Assembly: GCF_028737265.1 (NCBI RefSeq)
Contig: NZ_JAQZAK010000018.1
Location: 1 to 47,982 of the forward strand
Reading direction: 5' to 3'
Source of the DNA: Actinomycetospora callitridis
GTDB taxonomy: Bacteria > Actinomycetota > Actinomycetes > Mycobacteriales > Pseudonocardiaceae
DNA: 47,982 nt
The notes beneath the pieces were generated by a model that was not told where the DNA came from, did not search any database, and saw only the letters and a program-made list of their open reading frames with translations. The translations under genes were made by a program, and so were the position numbers. Of the stretch, positions 8,138 to 15,303 are shown one piece after another (within the stretch, counting starts at the first letter, position 1; each line of letters begins with the position of its first letter).

Positions 8138-9004
8138 ATGGGTGACGCCCGGCGACTGCTCGCCGCCGCAGTGGCCGTACTGGCCCTCGTCCTCGTCCTC
8201 GCCGGCTGCGGCGGGGCGGGCGAGGAGACCGAGGGGACACCGCTGACGATCCCGACCGCCGGGGCCCCGATCGTCAACGGCGCCGGGGCCGGCGGTCCGC
8301 TCGCGCCGCTGCCCCCGGAGGGCTCGCGCGAGGGTCAGCGGATCTGCGGGAAGTTCCAGTCGGTGCCCGTGGCCGGCGGGCGCTACGAGGTGCAGAACAA
8401 CGCCTGGGGCGCGACGACCCCGCAGTGCACCACCGCGTTCGACACCGGCTTCTCGGTGCAGGCGAGCCACGACAAGGACTCGGGGCCGGCCGCCTACCCG
8501 TCGATCGTCGTCGGCTGCAACTACGGGACCTGCACCCGCGACGCGCCGTTCCCGCGCCCGCTGGCCGACCTCGGGGACGTGCGCTCCAGCTGGGCGGTCA
8601 CCGTCCCGCGCCGCGGCGACTACAACGTCGCCTACGACGTCTGGCTCGACCCGACCCCGCGCCGCGACGGCGCCAACACCGGCGCCGAGCTGATGATCTG
8701 GTTGGACCGCACCGACCGTGTGCAGCCGATCGGCTCGAAGCGCGCCGACGTCGAGATCGGCGACGCCCGCTGGGAGATCTGGCAGGGCGAGAACGAGGGC
8801 CTGCCGGTGATCTCCTACGTCCGCGAGGAGTCGACCACCACCGTCCTCGACCTCCCGATCAGCGACTTCATCACCGACGCCACCCGGCGCGGCGTGGTCG
8901 AGCCCTCCTGGTTCCTCACCAACGTGCAGGCCGGCTTCGAGCCCTGGATCGGCGGCGAGGGCCTGTCCACCGACGCGTTCGCGCTCACCCGGAACGGTGT
9001 CTGA
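8138..9004 (+). CDS. GH12 endoglucanase, lipoprotein form
   Basis: 288-aa glycoside hydrolase family 12 (endo-beta-1,4-glucanase or xyloglucanase). A lipobox LAGC places the lipidated Cys at 24, so the enzyme should be membrane-tethered outside the cell. A linker of about 40 residues precedes the jelly-roll domain (about 68-288). Family hallmarks: NNAWG, YDVWLDPTPRRDG, TGAELMIW with predicted nucleophile E184, VQPIGS, and QAGFEPWIGG with acid/base E268. No Shine-Dalgarno is visible; TAGCCT at 8124-8129 ends 8 nt before the ATG, predicting a leaderless transcript. A paralogue follows directly. Confidence 0.9.
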   Translation: MGDARRLLAAAVAVLALVLVLAGCGGAGEETEGTPLTIPTAGAPIVNGAGAGGPLAPLPPEGSREGQRICGKFQSVPVAGGRYEVQNNAWGATTPQCTTAFDTGFSVQASHDKDSGPAAYPSIVVGCNYGTCTRDAPFPRPLADLGDVRSSWAVTVPRRGDYNVAYDVWLDPTPRRDGANTGAELMIWLDRTDRVQPIGSKRADVEIGDARWEIWQGENEGLPVISYVREESTTTVLDLPISDFITDATRRGVVEPSWFLTNVQAGFEPWIGGEGLSTDAFALTRNGV

Positions 9005-9129
9005 GTGCTCCTCTGAGGTCCGTGTGGGGGAAGGTCCACCCGTTCGAACGGGGGACGAGGCTGCTCCGACTGCGGCGACGAACGTAGCTTCAGGCGCGAC
9101 GAACGGTCGAGCAGCGAGGATGGCGGCAG
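9005..9129. promoter_or_regulatory. GH12 intergenic region with a 14-bp perfect palindrome
   Basis: Between the tandem GH12 genes, CCCGTTCGAACGGG (9039-9052) is a perfect palindrome with a central CG, the symmetry typical of LacI-family operators that control glycan genes. A -10-like TAGCTT lies at 9085-9090. No regulator gene is adjacent, so the binding protein is unknown. The first GH12 gene has no copy of the site upstream. Confidence 0.4.
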
Positions 9130-9900
9130 ATGAACGGTCGACGACGGGCGACGAGCGGGATGATCGTGGCGCTCCTGGCCGTGCTCTCGGTGTTGCTGGG
9201 CGGGAGCCCGGCGACGGCCACGACACCCCGCGTCGAAGGGACCCGGGTCTGCGGCAAGACCGAGTCCACCCCGGTGGCGGGCGGGCGCTACGAGGCGCAG
9301 AACAACGTGTGGGGCGCCGACACCCCGCAGTGCATCACCGCGTTCGACACCGGCTTCGTCGTCGACCCGGCCGACCACCACAAGGAGCACGAGCCCGCGT
9401 CGTACCCGTCGATGGTCTGGGGCTGCAACTACGGCAACTGCACGAAGGACAGCCCGTTCCCGAAGCCGGTCTCGCAGCTCGCGGGGCTGCGCTCCTCCTG
9501 GTCGGTCGCGGTGCCGCCGACGGGTGACTACAACGTCTCGTACGACCTCTGGATGGACCCGACACCGCGGCGCAACGGCCGTCCGACCGGTCTCGAGCTG
9601 ATGATCTGGCTGAAGAACACCCCGCGCGTGCAGCCGATCGGGGAGAAGAAGGCCGAGGTCAGCATCGGCGGCACGACCTGGGACGTCTGGCTCGGCGCGA
9701 TCGACCTGCCGACGATCAGCTATGTGCGCCGGCAGCCGACGCTCGAGGTCACCGACCTCCCGCTCGACCAGTTCGTCGCCGACGCCCAGCGCCGCGGCGT
9801 CGCCAAGCCCGAGTGGTTCATGACGAGCGTCCAGGCCGGCTTCGAGCCCTGGATCGGCGGCCGGGGTCTGACGACCAAGTCGTTCTCGGCGACGCTCTGA
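9130..9900 (+). CDS. GH12 endoglucanase, secreted form
   Basis: 256-aa second GH12 enzyme, clearly paralogous to the gene just upstream. A classical signal peptide (basic MNGRRR, hydrophobic 11-24, likely cleavage near ATA at 30) replaces the lipobox, so this copy should be released. Catalytic residues are conserved: E156 in TGLELMIW and E239 in QAGFEPWIGG. Shared blocks include GGRYEAQNNVWG, QCITAFDTGF, GCNYGNCT and YDLWMDPTPRRNG. GAGGA about 9 nt upstream can serve as ribosome site. The pair suggests one anchored and one diffusible glucanase acting on plant polysaccharide. It ends 8 nt before the convergent S4 gene stop. Confidence 0.9.
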   Translation: MNGRRRATSGMIVALLAVLSVLLGGSPATATTPRVEGTRVCGKTESTPVAGGRYEAQNNVWGADTPQCITAFDTGFVVDPADHHKEHEPASYPSMVWGCNYGNCTKDSPFPKPVSQLAGLRSSWSVAVPPTGDYNVSYDLWMDPTPRRNGRPTGLELMIWLKNTPRVQPIGEKKAEVSIGGTTWDVWLGAIDLPTISYVRRQPTLEVTDLPLDQFVADAQRRGVAKPEWFMTSVQAGFEPWIGGRGLTTKSFSATL

Positions 9901-9907
9901 GCGGCGC

Positions 9908-10291
9908 TCACACCCCGTCGGGGTCGGCGCTCTCCCGTAGGGCGTCGATCAGCCGACGGTCCCGCTTGGTCGGACGGCCCGCGCCGCGGTCGCGCACCGC
10001 GACCGGCGCGGGCCGTTCCTCCGGCGGAGGAGGCGGCGGGGTGTGGTCGACGTAGCAGGTCACGGCCACGGGGGCGCCGACGCGCTTCTCGATGACCTTG
10101 GTGACCTCGACGATGCGGGGGATCTCGTAGACCCGCGTGCGGATCGTGTCGCCCGGCTTCACGACGGTGGCGGGCTTGGCCGGGGTGTCGTTGACGCGCA
10201 CGTGCCCACCCCGGCAGGCCTCGGCCGCGTCGGCGCGGGTCTTGGTCAGCCGCACCGCCCACAGCCAGCGGTCGACGCGTGTGGACTCCAT
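9908..10291 (-). CDS. S4-domain RNA-binding protein, Hsp15-like
   Basis: 127 aa. N-terminal S4 RNA-binding domain (about 3-70): STRVDRWLWAVRLTKTRADA, GGHVRVNDTPAKPATVVKPG and the DTIRTRV strand. A proline run near 85-90 and a basic tail (GRPTKRDRRLIDAL) follow, as in actinobacterial Hsp15-like proteins. Hsp15 in E. coli recycles 50S subunits that carry stalled nascent chains; that role here is inference. The ATG at 10291 matches the canonical N-terminus. Divergent from the LLM oxidoreductase gene, 45 nt apart. Confidence 0.85.
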   Translation of the reverse strand: MESTRVDRWLWAVRLTKTRADAAEACRGGHVRVNDTPAKPATVVKPGDTIRTRVYEIPRIVEVTKVIEKRVGAPVAVTCYVDHTPPPPPPEERPAPVAVRDRGAGRPTKRDRRLIDALRESADPDGV

Positions 10292-10336
10292 CCCCGCCCA
10301 GTGTGCCGTCCCTCGCGACGGGATAACCGACGGGAC

Positions 10337-11176
10337 GTGGACCACGGCATCATGATGTTCCCGACCGACTACGCCATCGACCCGGCCGCGCTGGCCAAGG
10401 AGGTGGAGGCCCGGGGCTTCGACTCCCTCTGGTTCCCCGAGCACAGCCACATCCCGACCAGCCGGGAGTCGCCCTACCCGGGCGGCGGCGACCTGCCGCG
10501 GATGTACTCCCACACCTACGACCCCTTCGTCGCGCTCACCGCCGCGGCGTCCGCGACGACGACGCTCAAGCTGGCCACCGGCATCTGCCTGGTGATCGAG
10601 CGCGACACGATCAACACCGCCAAGGAGGTCGCGAGCCTCGACCGCCTGTCGGGAGGACGCTTCCTCTTCGGGATCGGCGGTGGGTGGAACCGCGAGGAGA
10701 TGGCGGACCACGGCACCAACCCCAAGACCCGCATGCGCCTCATGGGTGAGCAGATCAAGGCCATGAAGGAGCTGTGGACGAAGGAGGAGGCGGAGTTCCA
10801 CGGGGAGTTCGTGGACTTCGACCCGAGCTGGGCCTGGCCCAAGCCGGTGCAGGACCCGCACCCGCCGGTCTACGTCGGCGGCATGGGACCCGGCGTCGAG
10901 GACCGCGTCCTCGACTTCGGCGACGCCTGGCTGCCGCAGCGCGTCGGCCCCGACAACATCGGTCAGTTCGAGGAGCGGGCGAACGCGCTCCAGCAGCGCG
11001 CCGCCGACGCCGGTCGCGGCCGCATCCCGATGTCGCTGTTCGGCGCCGAGACCTCGTCCGAGGCCCTCGACGGCTACCGCCGCATCGGCCTCGACCGGGC
11101 CATCTACGGTGTGAGCTCCGCCGACCGCGACACCGTCCTGAAGGAGCTCGACGAGCTCGCGAAGCTCGTCGGCTGA
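10337..11176 (+). CDS. LLM-class F420-dependent oxidoreductase
   Basis: 279-aa TIM-barrel of the luciferase-like monooxygenase superfamily, F420-dependent subgroup. Diagnostic blocks: MFPTDYAIDPAALAKE near the N-terminus, FDSLWFPEHSHIP, LKLATGICLVIERDTINTAK, SGGRFLFGIGGGWNREEM and HPPVYVGGMGPGV. These enzymes use reduced cofactor F420 for hydride transfer; substrate unknown. I chose GTG 10337, giving MDHGIMMFPTDY like family members; no strong ribosome site precedes it. One base separates its stop from the next gene, a PPOX-type protein that may also bind F420, so the two form a probable redox operon. Confidence 0.85.
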   Translation: MDHGIMMFPTDYAIDPAALAKEVEARGFDSLWFPEHSHIPTSRESPYPGGGDLPRMYSHTYDPFVALTAAASATTTLKLATGICLVIERDTINTAKEVASLDRLSGGRFLFGIGGGWNREEMADHGTNPKTRMRLMGEQIKAMKELWTKEEAEFHGEFVDFDPSWAWPKPVQDPHPPVYVGGMGPGVEDRVLDFGDAWLPQRVGPDNIGQFEERANALQQRAADAGRGRIPMSLFGAETSSEALDGYRRIGLDRAIYGVSSADRDTVLKELDELAKLVG

Positions 11177-11177
11177 C

Positions 11178-11597
11178 GTGCCCACGCTCGAGGTCGACGA
11201 CGCGCGCCGCCGGTTCGCCGCGGCGCGCGTCGCCCGTCTGGCCACGGTCGCGGGCGACGGGCAGCCGCACCTCGTGCCCGTCGTGTTCGCGGTCGAGGAC
11301 GACACCGTCCTCATCGCCGTGGACGCCAAGCCCAAGCGCCACCGCGCGCTCAAGCGGCTGCGCAACATCGCCGACAATCCGGGCGTCACGCTGCTCGTCG
11401 ACCACTACGACGACGACTGGAGCGCCCTGTGGTGGGTGCGCGCCGACGGCGTCGCGACGGTCACCGACGACGCGGCGGAGCTCGCGCGGGCCCGCGGGGC
11501 GCTCGGCGCCCGCTACCCCCAGCACCGCGAGGAGCCGCCCGAGGGGCCGGTGATCGTCGTCGAGGTCACCCGGTGGACGGGGTGGGCCTGGAGCTGA
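11178..11597 (+). CDS. PPOX-class F420-dependent oxidoreductase (TIGR03668-like)
   Basis: 139-aa split-barrel flavin/deazaflavin-binding protein of the pyridoxamine-phosphate-oxidase-like superfamily. ARVARLATVAGDGQPHLVPV is the typical first strand pair; DTVLIAVDAKPKRHRALKRL carries the cofactor-phosphate-binding basic residues; DDDWSALWWVRADGVATV and a terminal RWTGWAWS complete the fold. The sequence resembles the mycobacterial F420-binding group TIGR03668. It starts one base after the LLM oxidoreductase stop. Substrate unknown. Confidence 0.82.
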   Translation: MPTLEVDDARRRFAAARVARLATVAGDGQPHLVPVVFAVEDDTVLIAVDAKPKRHRALKRLRNIADNPGVTLLVDHYDDDWSALWWVRADGVATVTDDAAELARARGALGARYPQHREEPPEGPVIVVEVTRWTGWAWS

Positions 11598-11613
11598 GGT
11601 GCTCCGGGCCGCC

Positions 11614-12540
11614 TCAGCCGGTCTTGCCGACGCGCAGGTGCTCGACGAACCAGTCCCGGGCGGCGGAGGAGCTGACCTCGAAGCCCGGGCCCGTGTAGGC
11701 GTCGAAGTGTCCGCCGGGCGCGATGACCAGCTTCTTCGGGTGCGCGGCGGTCTCGTAGGCCGCCGTCGCGAGCTCGCTCGCCACCAGGCGGTCCTCCTGC
11801 GCCACGACCATCTGCACGGGCGTCGGCGCGATGAGCGGCAGGTACCGGCCCGGCTCGTAGCCCTGGAACAGCTCGATCGAGCGCAGCGTCACCTGGTTCT
11901 CCCAGGAGGGCGCGCGCTCCCGCTGCGTGCGGGTGAAGAACTCGTACGAGTCCGCGGTCGGCAGCGCGGCGGCCCCGGCCGGATCGTCGGTGACCACCGG
12001 CATCATGGCCGGCGAACCGCCCCGGGCCCGCTCGAGACGGTCGGCGGCGAACGCGTCCCAGGTGGGTCCCCACGCGTCGATGCGCACGAGCGACTCGAAC
12101 GATCGCCGTCCGGAGACCAGTGGCGCCTGCCCGGACACCGCCTTCACGCGCCGGTCGATGGCACCGACGACGTAGGCGTGGGCGCCGGAGTAGCTGGAAC
12201 CCCAGACGCCGATCCGGCCGGCGTCGACGTCGTCGCGGCCCTGCGCGTAGGTGATCGCGTGCTGGTAGTCGCGGATCTGCTCCCAGGGGTCGATCTCCTG
12301 GCGCGGCGTGCCCGGCGCGGCGTCGGAGGCGCCGAGCCCGCGGTTGTCGTAGACGACGCACGCCAGGCCCGCGGCGGCGAAGACCTCGGCGTAGTCGTCG
12401 AGGTGCTGCTCCTTGACCGCCGAGAAGCCGTGCGCCATCACCACGCAGGGATGGCCACCGCTCGCGTCCGCGGCGTCGGGTGCGTAGAACCACCCGCGCA
12501 GCGTCGCGCCCTCGGCGTCGAAAGAGATGTCTTCGCGCAT
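11614..12540 (-). CDS. Alpha/beta hydrolase, dienelactone-hydrolase/acyl-peptidase-like
   Basis: 308-aa cytoplasmic serine hydrolase. Canonical elements: oxyanion-loop region VVMAHGFSAVKEQHLDDYA, VVYDNRGLGASD, nucleophile elbow GVWGSSYSGAHA (GSSYSG), acid in VVAQEDRLV and His in APGGHFDAYTG. N-terminal SFDAEGATLRGWFYAPD marks the X-Pro dipeptidyl-peptidase/DLH-like subgroup. I start at ATG 12540 because GGGAGCG lies just before it; the GTG at 12552 overlaps that site. Convergent with the PPOX gene. Substrate cannot be read from sequence. Confidence 0.83.
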   Translation of the reverse strand: MREDISFDAEGATLRGWFYAPDAADASGGHPCVVMAHGFSAVKEQHLDDYAEVFAAAGLACVVYDNRGLGASDAAPGTPRQEIDPWEQIRDYQHAITYAQGRDDVDAGRIGVWGSSYSGAHAYVVGAIDRRVKAVSGQAPLVSGRRSFESLVRIDAWGPTWDAFAADRLERARGGSPAMMPVVTDDPAGAAALPTADSYEFFTRTQRERAPSWENQVTLRSIELFQGYEPGRYLPLIAPTPVQMVVAQEDRLVASELATAAYETAAHPKKLVIAPGGHFDAYTGPGFEVSSSAARDWFVEHLRVGKTG

Positions 12541-12627
12541 CGTCGCTCCCACAAGTCGTCGACCGTGACGACCCGAGCCTGGCCTGCCGGGGTGCGGCGC
12601 GGATACCGCTCCCGCGTCACGGTTCGG

Positions 12628-13155
12628 TCAGCGTGCGGCGAGCTCGATCCGGCACTCGGGCGCGGCGCCCGGCGCCACCGGCTGCACGCCGACGATCTCG
12701 AACGTGCCGGTCAGCGCCACGCCGCCGCCGGCCGTGGCCGGCCGCGGGGCGACGTGGGCGGCGTCGGCACCCTCGACGGTGATGCGGGTCGTCGCGGGCC
12801 TGCCGTCGGCGCCCGGGCAGCTGTAGGTGCGCAGGACGATCGTCGCCGGCTGGGCCGCGGGGTCGCCGCCGCGCAGCGCCGCCTGGTCGATCTGGACGCC
12901 GAGCTCGGCCTGGCCCCCCGCGAGCGTGCCCCCGCGGATCGAGTCCGGGTACGACACGAGCGCGGCGACCAGCCCGCTCGCGTCGACGTCGTTGCGGACC
13001 GTGCGGGTGATGTCCTTGGCGAACAGGCCGCGGGTGACCCCCGTCAGCACGAGCACGGCGAGGACGACGACCACCACGAGGAGCGCCGCCAGCACCCCGA
13101 CGACGATCCGTGTCCGCCCCCGCGGCGGCGAGCTCTCCTGCGTCGACATGGACAT
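12628..13155 (-). CDS. Membrane-anchored hypothetical protein
   Basis: 175 aa with a short cytoplasmic N-terminus rich in Ser, Pro and Arg, one strong transmembrane helix at about 18-40 (IVVGVLAALLVVVVVLAVLV), and an extracellular domain of about 130 residues with two cysteines (SCPG and PECR) that could form a disulfide. I recognise no family; the layout is common in actinobacterial secreted-domain proteins. ATG at 13149 is an alternative start, preceded by GGGGGA. Same strand as the hydrolase downstream, 87 nt apart. Confidence 0.7.
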   Translation of the reverse strand: MSMSTQESSPPRGRTRIVVGVLAALLVVVVVLAVLVLTGVTRGLFAKDITRTVRNDVDASGLVAALVSYPDSIRGGTLAGGQAELGVQIDQAALRGGDPAAQPATIVLRTYSCPGADGRPATTRITVEGADAAHVAPRPATAGGGVALTGTFEIVGVQPVAPGAAPECRIELAAR

Positions 13156-13297
13156 CCCCCGATGGTTGTGCGCGACCTGTCAGCAGCACGATCGGAGCAG
13201 ATCGACGGATCGTTAGCGAGCCGATACGCCGAACGAGTGGGTCGTCGACCGCCTCGGCGCGTGCCGGGTTGTCGGTGCCCGGTGCCATCCTCGGCGC

Positions 13298-13753
13298 ATG
13301 GTGGCCTGGCACGACGTCGAAGAGGCGGCGCCGCAGTTCGCGCAGCGGGTGCGCGCGCTGTTCGACGCCCACAAGCACAAGACCCTCGCCACGCTGCGGG
13401 CCGACGGCTCGCCGCGGATCTCGGGGATCGAGACGGTCTTCGAGGACGGTCGGCTGACCTTCGGCTCGATGCCCGGCGCGCGCAAGGGCGCGGACCTGCG
13501 CCGGGACCCGCGGTTCGCCGTGCACAGCGCCACGGTCGACCCCGTCGAGGGCGCCGAGGCGCAGTGGCCGGGCGAGGCCAAGATCGCCGGTCGGGCCGTC
13601 GTCGCCGGGGCGATCACCGAGGGGCCGGACGGCGATCTGTTCCACGCCGACATCGACGAGGTCGTCCACACCCACCTCGACGAGCGGGCCACGCGCCTCG
13701 TCGTCGAGTGGTGGACGCCCGCGCACGGGCTACGGAGGGTCGAGCGCGAGTAG
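13298..13753 (+). CDS. Pyridoxamine 5'-phosphate oxidase family protein
   Basis: 151-aa split beta-barrel protein of the PNPOx-like superfamily. KHKTLATLRADGSPRISGIE opens the barrel; LTFGSMPGARKGADLRRDPRFAVHSATVD holds the phosphate-binding basic cluster; GRAVVAG and the C-terminal LVVEWWTP strand complete it. Cofactor could be FMN, F420 or heme; the sequence alone does not decide. Isolated plus-strand gene, convergent with the MBL-fold gene 6 nt away. Confidence 0.8.
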   Translation: MVAWHDVEEAAPQFAQRVRALFDAHKHKTLATLRADGSPRISGIETVFEDGRLTFGSMPGARKGADLRRDPRFAVHSATVDPVEGAEAQWPGEAKIAGRAVVAGAITEGPDGDLFHADIDEVVHTHLDERATRLVVEWWTPAHGLRRVERE

Positions 13754-13777
13754 CCCGCTCACCAGCCCCGCTCGCGC
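13744..13777. terminator. Convergent-gene hairpin
   Basis: Inverted repeat GCGCGAG (13744-13750) and CTCGCGC (13771-13777) across the junction of the convergent PNPOx-like and MBL-fold genes, including both stop codons. It could terminate transcription from both sides; no U-tract. Confidence 0.4.
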
Positions 13778-14436
13778 CACTCCGGGAGGTGCGGGCGCTC
13801 GGCGCCCAGGGTCGTGTCGTCGCCGTGGCCCGGGTAGACGTGGGTGTCGTCGTCGAGGCGACTGAACACCTTGTGCTCGAGGTCGTTCATCAGCGACTCG
13901 TGGTGCTCCAGGGTCGCGGTCTTGCCGTGGCCGCCCGGGAACAGCGAGTCGCCGGTGAAGATGTGGGCGCTGCCGGCCGGGTCGCGGTAGAGCAGGGCGA
14001 TCGAGCCGGGCGTGTGCCCGTCGAGGTGGATGATCTCGACGAACGAGTTGCCGAAGGACACGGTGTCGTCGTCGCCGACCGTGTGGTCCGGCGTGACGGG
14101 CAGCTCCGGGGCGTCCTTCTCGTGCGCGTAGGTGCTCGGGTGCACGGCGCCGACGACGTCCTCGAGCGACTGGATGTGGTCCCAGTGCCTGTGGGTCGTC
14201 GCGAGCGCGGAGAGCTTGTCCCGCGAGGCGACCGTGTCGACGGTGTCGAGCAGCCGGTCGGTCTCGTTCGCCGCGTCGATCAGCAGCGCCTGCCCGGTGG
14301 CCTTGTCGACCAGGACGTAGGCGTTGTTGTCCATCGGGCCGACCGACACCTTGGTGATCGACACGTCCTGGAGGTCGCGGCGCGCTGCGGGGCCGGCGGG
14401 CTCGACATGGCCGGTGTACTGGTCGAGGAGGTCCAC
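13759..14436 (-). CDS. MBL-fold metallo-hydrolase, glyoxalase II-like
   Basis: 225-aa metallo-beta-lactamase fold. Metal-binding THRHWDH, then HLDGHTPGSIALLY, IFTGDSLFPGGHGKT and a late VYPGHGDDTTLG with the final His. This is the pattern of hydroxyacylglutathione-hydrolase-like thioester hydrolases; in a mycothiol organism the thiol carrier may differ. I start at GTG 14436: TACCCT lies exactly 7 nt upstream with no Shine-Dalgarno, predicting a leaderless mRNA. Longer frames would run into the small CxxC gene upstream. Confidence 0.85.
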   Translation of the reverse strand: MDLLDQYTGHVEPAGPAARRDLQDVSITKVSVGPMDNNAYVLVDKATGQALLIDAANETDRLLDTVDTVASRDKLSALATTHRHWDHIQSLEDVVGAVHPSTYAHEKDAPELPVTPDHTVGDDDTVSFGNSFVEIIHLDGHTPGSIALLYRDPAGSAHIFTGDSLFPGGHGKTATLEHHESLMNDLEHKVFSRLDDDTHVYPGHGDDTTLGAERPHLPEWRERGW

Positions 14437-14456
14437 GCCCGGAAGGGTAGTGCCGG

Positions 14457-14684
14457 TCAGGACCGCGCGGGCTTGTAGCCCGCCTTCCGCAGCGCGTCCG
14501 GGCTCAGCGTCTCGCCGCAGTGCTCGCACCGCGGCACCTCGCCCGACGCGACGACGACGGCGAGGTGGCCCGCGCGAGTCGCGGCGCACTCGGCGCGGCG
14601 TGCGGCGCGGTCCTCGCCGACCTCCTCGCTCCAGGCCCGCCGCGACCGCAACCGGGCCAGGTCCGCGGGGTCGATCTCGCTCAT
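14457..14684 (-). CDS. Small CxxC protein, conserved hypothetical
   Basis: 75 aa. An Arg/Ala-rich helical N-terminus (DLARLRSRRAWSEEVGEDRA) is followed by one CEHCGETL knuckle near the C-terminus. With a single CxxC it could bind metal only as a dimer or with other ligands. Start at ATG 14684, preceded by GGCAGGA with 8 nt spacing; an earlier ATG at 14693 lacks such a site. It lies between two minus-strand genes, 20 and 28 nt from its neighbours. Function unknown. Confidence 0.6.
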   Translation of the reverse strand: MSEIDPADLARLRSRRAWSEEVGEDRAARRAECAATRAGHLAVVVASGEVPRCEHCGETLSPDALRKAGYKPARS

Positions 14685-14712
14685 GGACACCATCCTGCCC
14701 CCGCCGGGGAGG

Positions 14713-15285
14713 TCAGGGCCGCCAGGACGGGTCACGCCCCGCGACGGCGACGACGCGGTCGAGCAGCGGCGCGTCGGGCGCGACCTCGATGGCGGGGCCG
14801 AAGGCCCCCATCTGCCGCCCGAGCGGTGTGAGCTGGGAGAGCGCCTCGTAGGCCTCCTCGAGCAGCGCGTCGTCCCAGGTCGCGGTCTCGCCGAGCCCGC
14901 GGGCGAGGTCCCAGCCGTGCAGCACGAGCTCGCAGAACGTCATCGTCCCGACGACCGTGGAGGGCAGCTCCGAGCTGGTCATGGTGGTGGTGCCCTGCCA
15001 GGAGGCCGGGTCGCTCCAGACGGCGACGAGGTCGTCACGGTCCTTGCCGAGGACGGCGGTCCAGTCGCCCTCGAGCGTCGGCGCCCCGGGCTCGGGCGGC
15101 GCGCCGCGACCGGCGCCGGCGAGCACCGGTGTCCAGGTGAGCATGTGCTCGGCGAGGTCGCGGACGGTCCAGCCCTCGCAGGGGACGGGAGCGTCGAGGT
15201 GGTCGGCGGCCGCGGCGACGAGGGCCTCGTGCGGCGCGGCCGCGGCGGCGACGAGGTGCGGGCGGGGCGTGAAGTCGGGGAACAC
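14713..15285 (-). CDS. TIGR03086-family metal-binding protein (mycothiol-transferase/DinB-like fold)
   Basis: 190-aa helical-bundle protein. PVPCEGWTVRDLAEHMLTW is the hallmark of the maleylpyruvate-isomerase/TIGR03086 group, with His in AEHMLTW and a second cluster in TFCELVLHGWDLARG expected to bind a divalent metal. Family members can use mycothiol as cosubstrate, which suits an actinobacterium. Start at GTG 15285 is supported by TAGCGT (minus strand, 15293-15298) exactly 7 nt upstream, a leaderless layout. ATG 15321 would overlap the divergent AraC gene. Confidence 0.8.
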   Translation of the reverse strand: MFPDFTPRPHLVAAAAAPHEALVAAAADHLDAPVPCEGWTVRDLAEHMLTWTPVLAGAGRGAPPEPGAPTLEGDWTAVLGKDRDDLVAVWSDPASWQGTTTMTSSELPSTVVGTMTFCELVLHGWDLARGLGETATWDDALLEEAYEALSQLTPLGRQMGAFGPAIEVAPDAPLLDRVVAVAGRDPSWRP

Positions 15286-15303
15286 GACGAGGACGCTAGT
15301 GAC

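Noticed and set aside
5499..8240. Long minus-strand open frame opposite nadB, nadC and the flavoprotein
   Set aside because: Antisense shadow with low-complexity composition; the plus-strand genes are all recognisable families.
12562..12623. 9-bp inverted repeat ACCGTGACG...CGTCACGGT
   Set aside because: Arms are 44 nt apart and one arm lies at the edge of a gene; too weak to call an operator or terminator.
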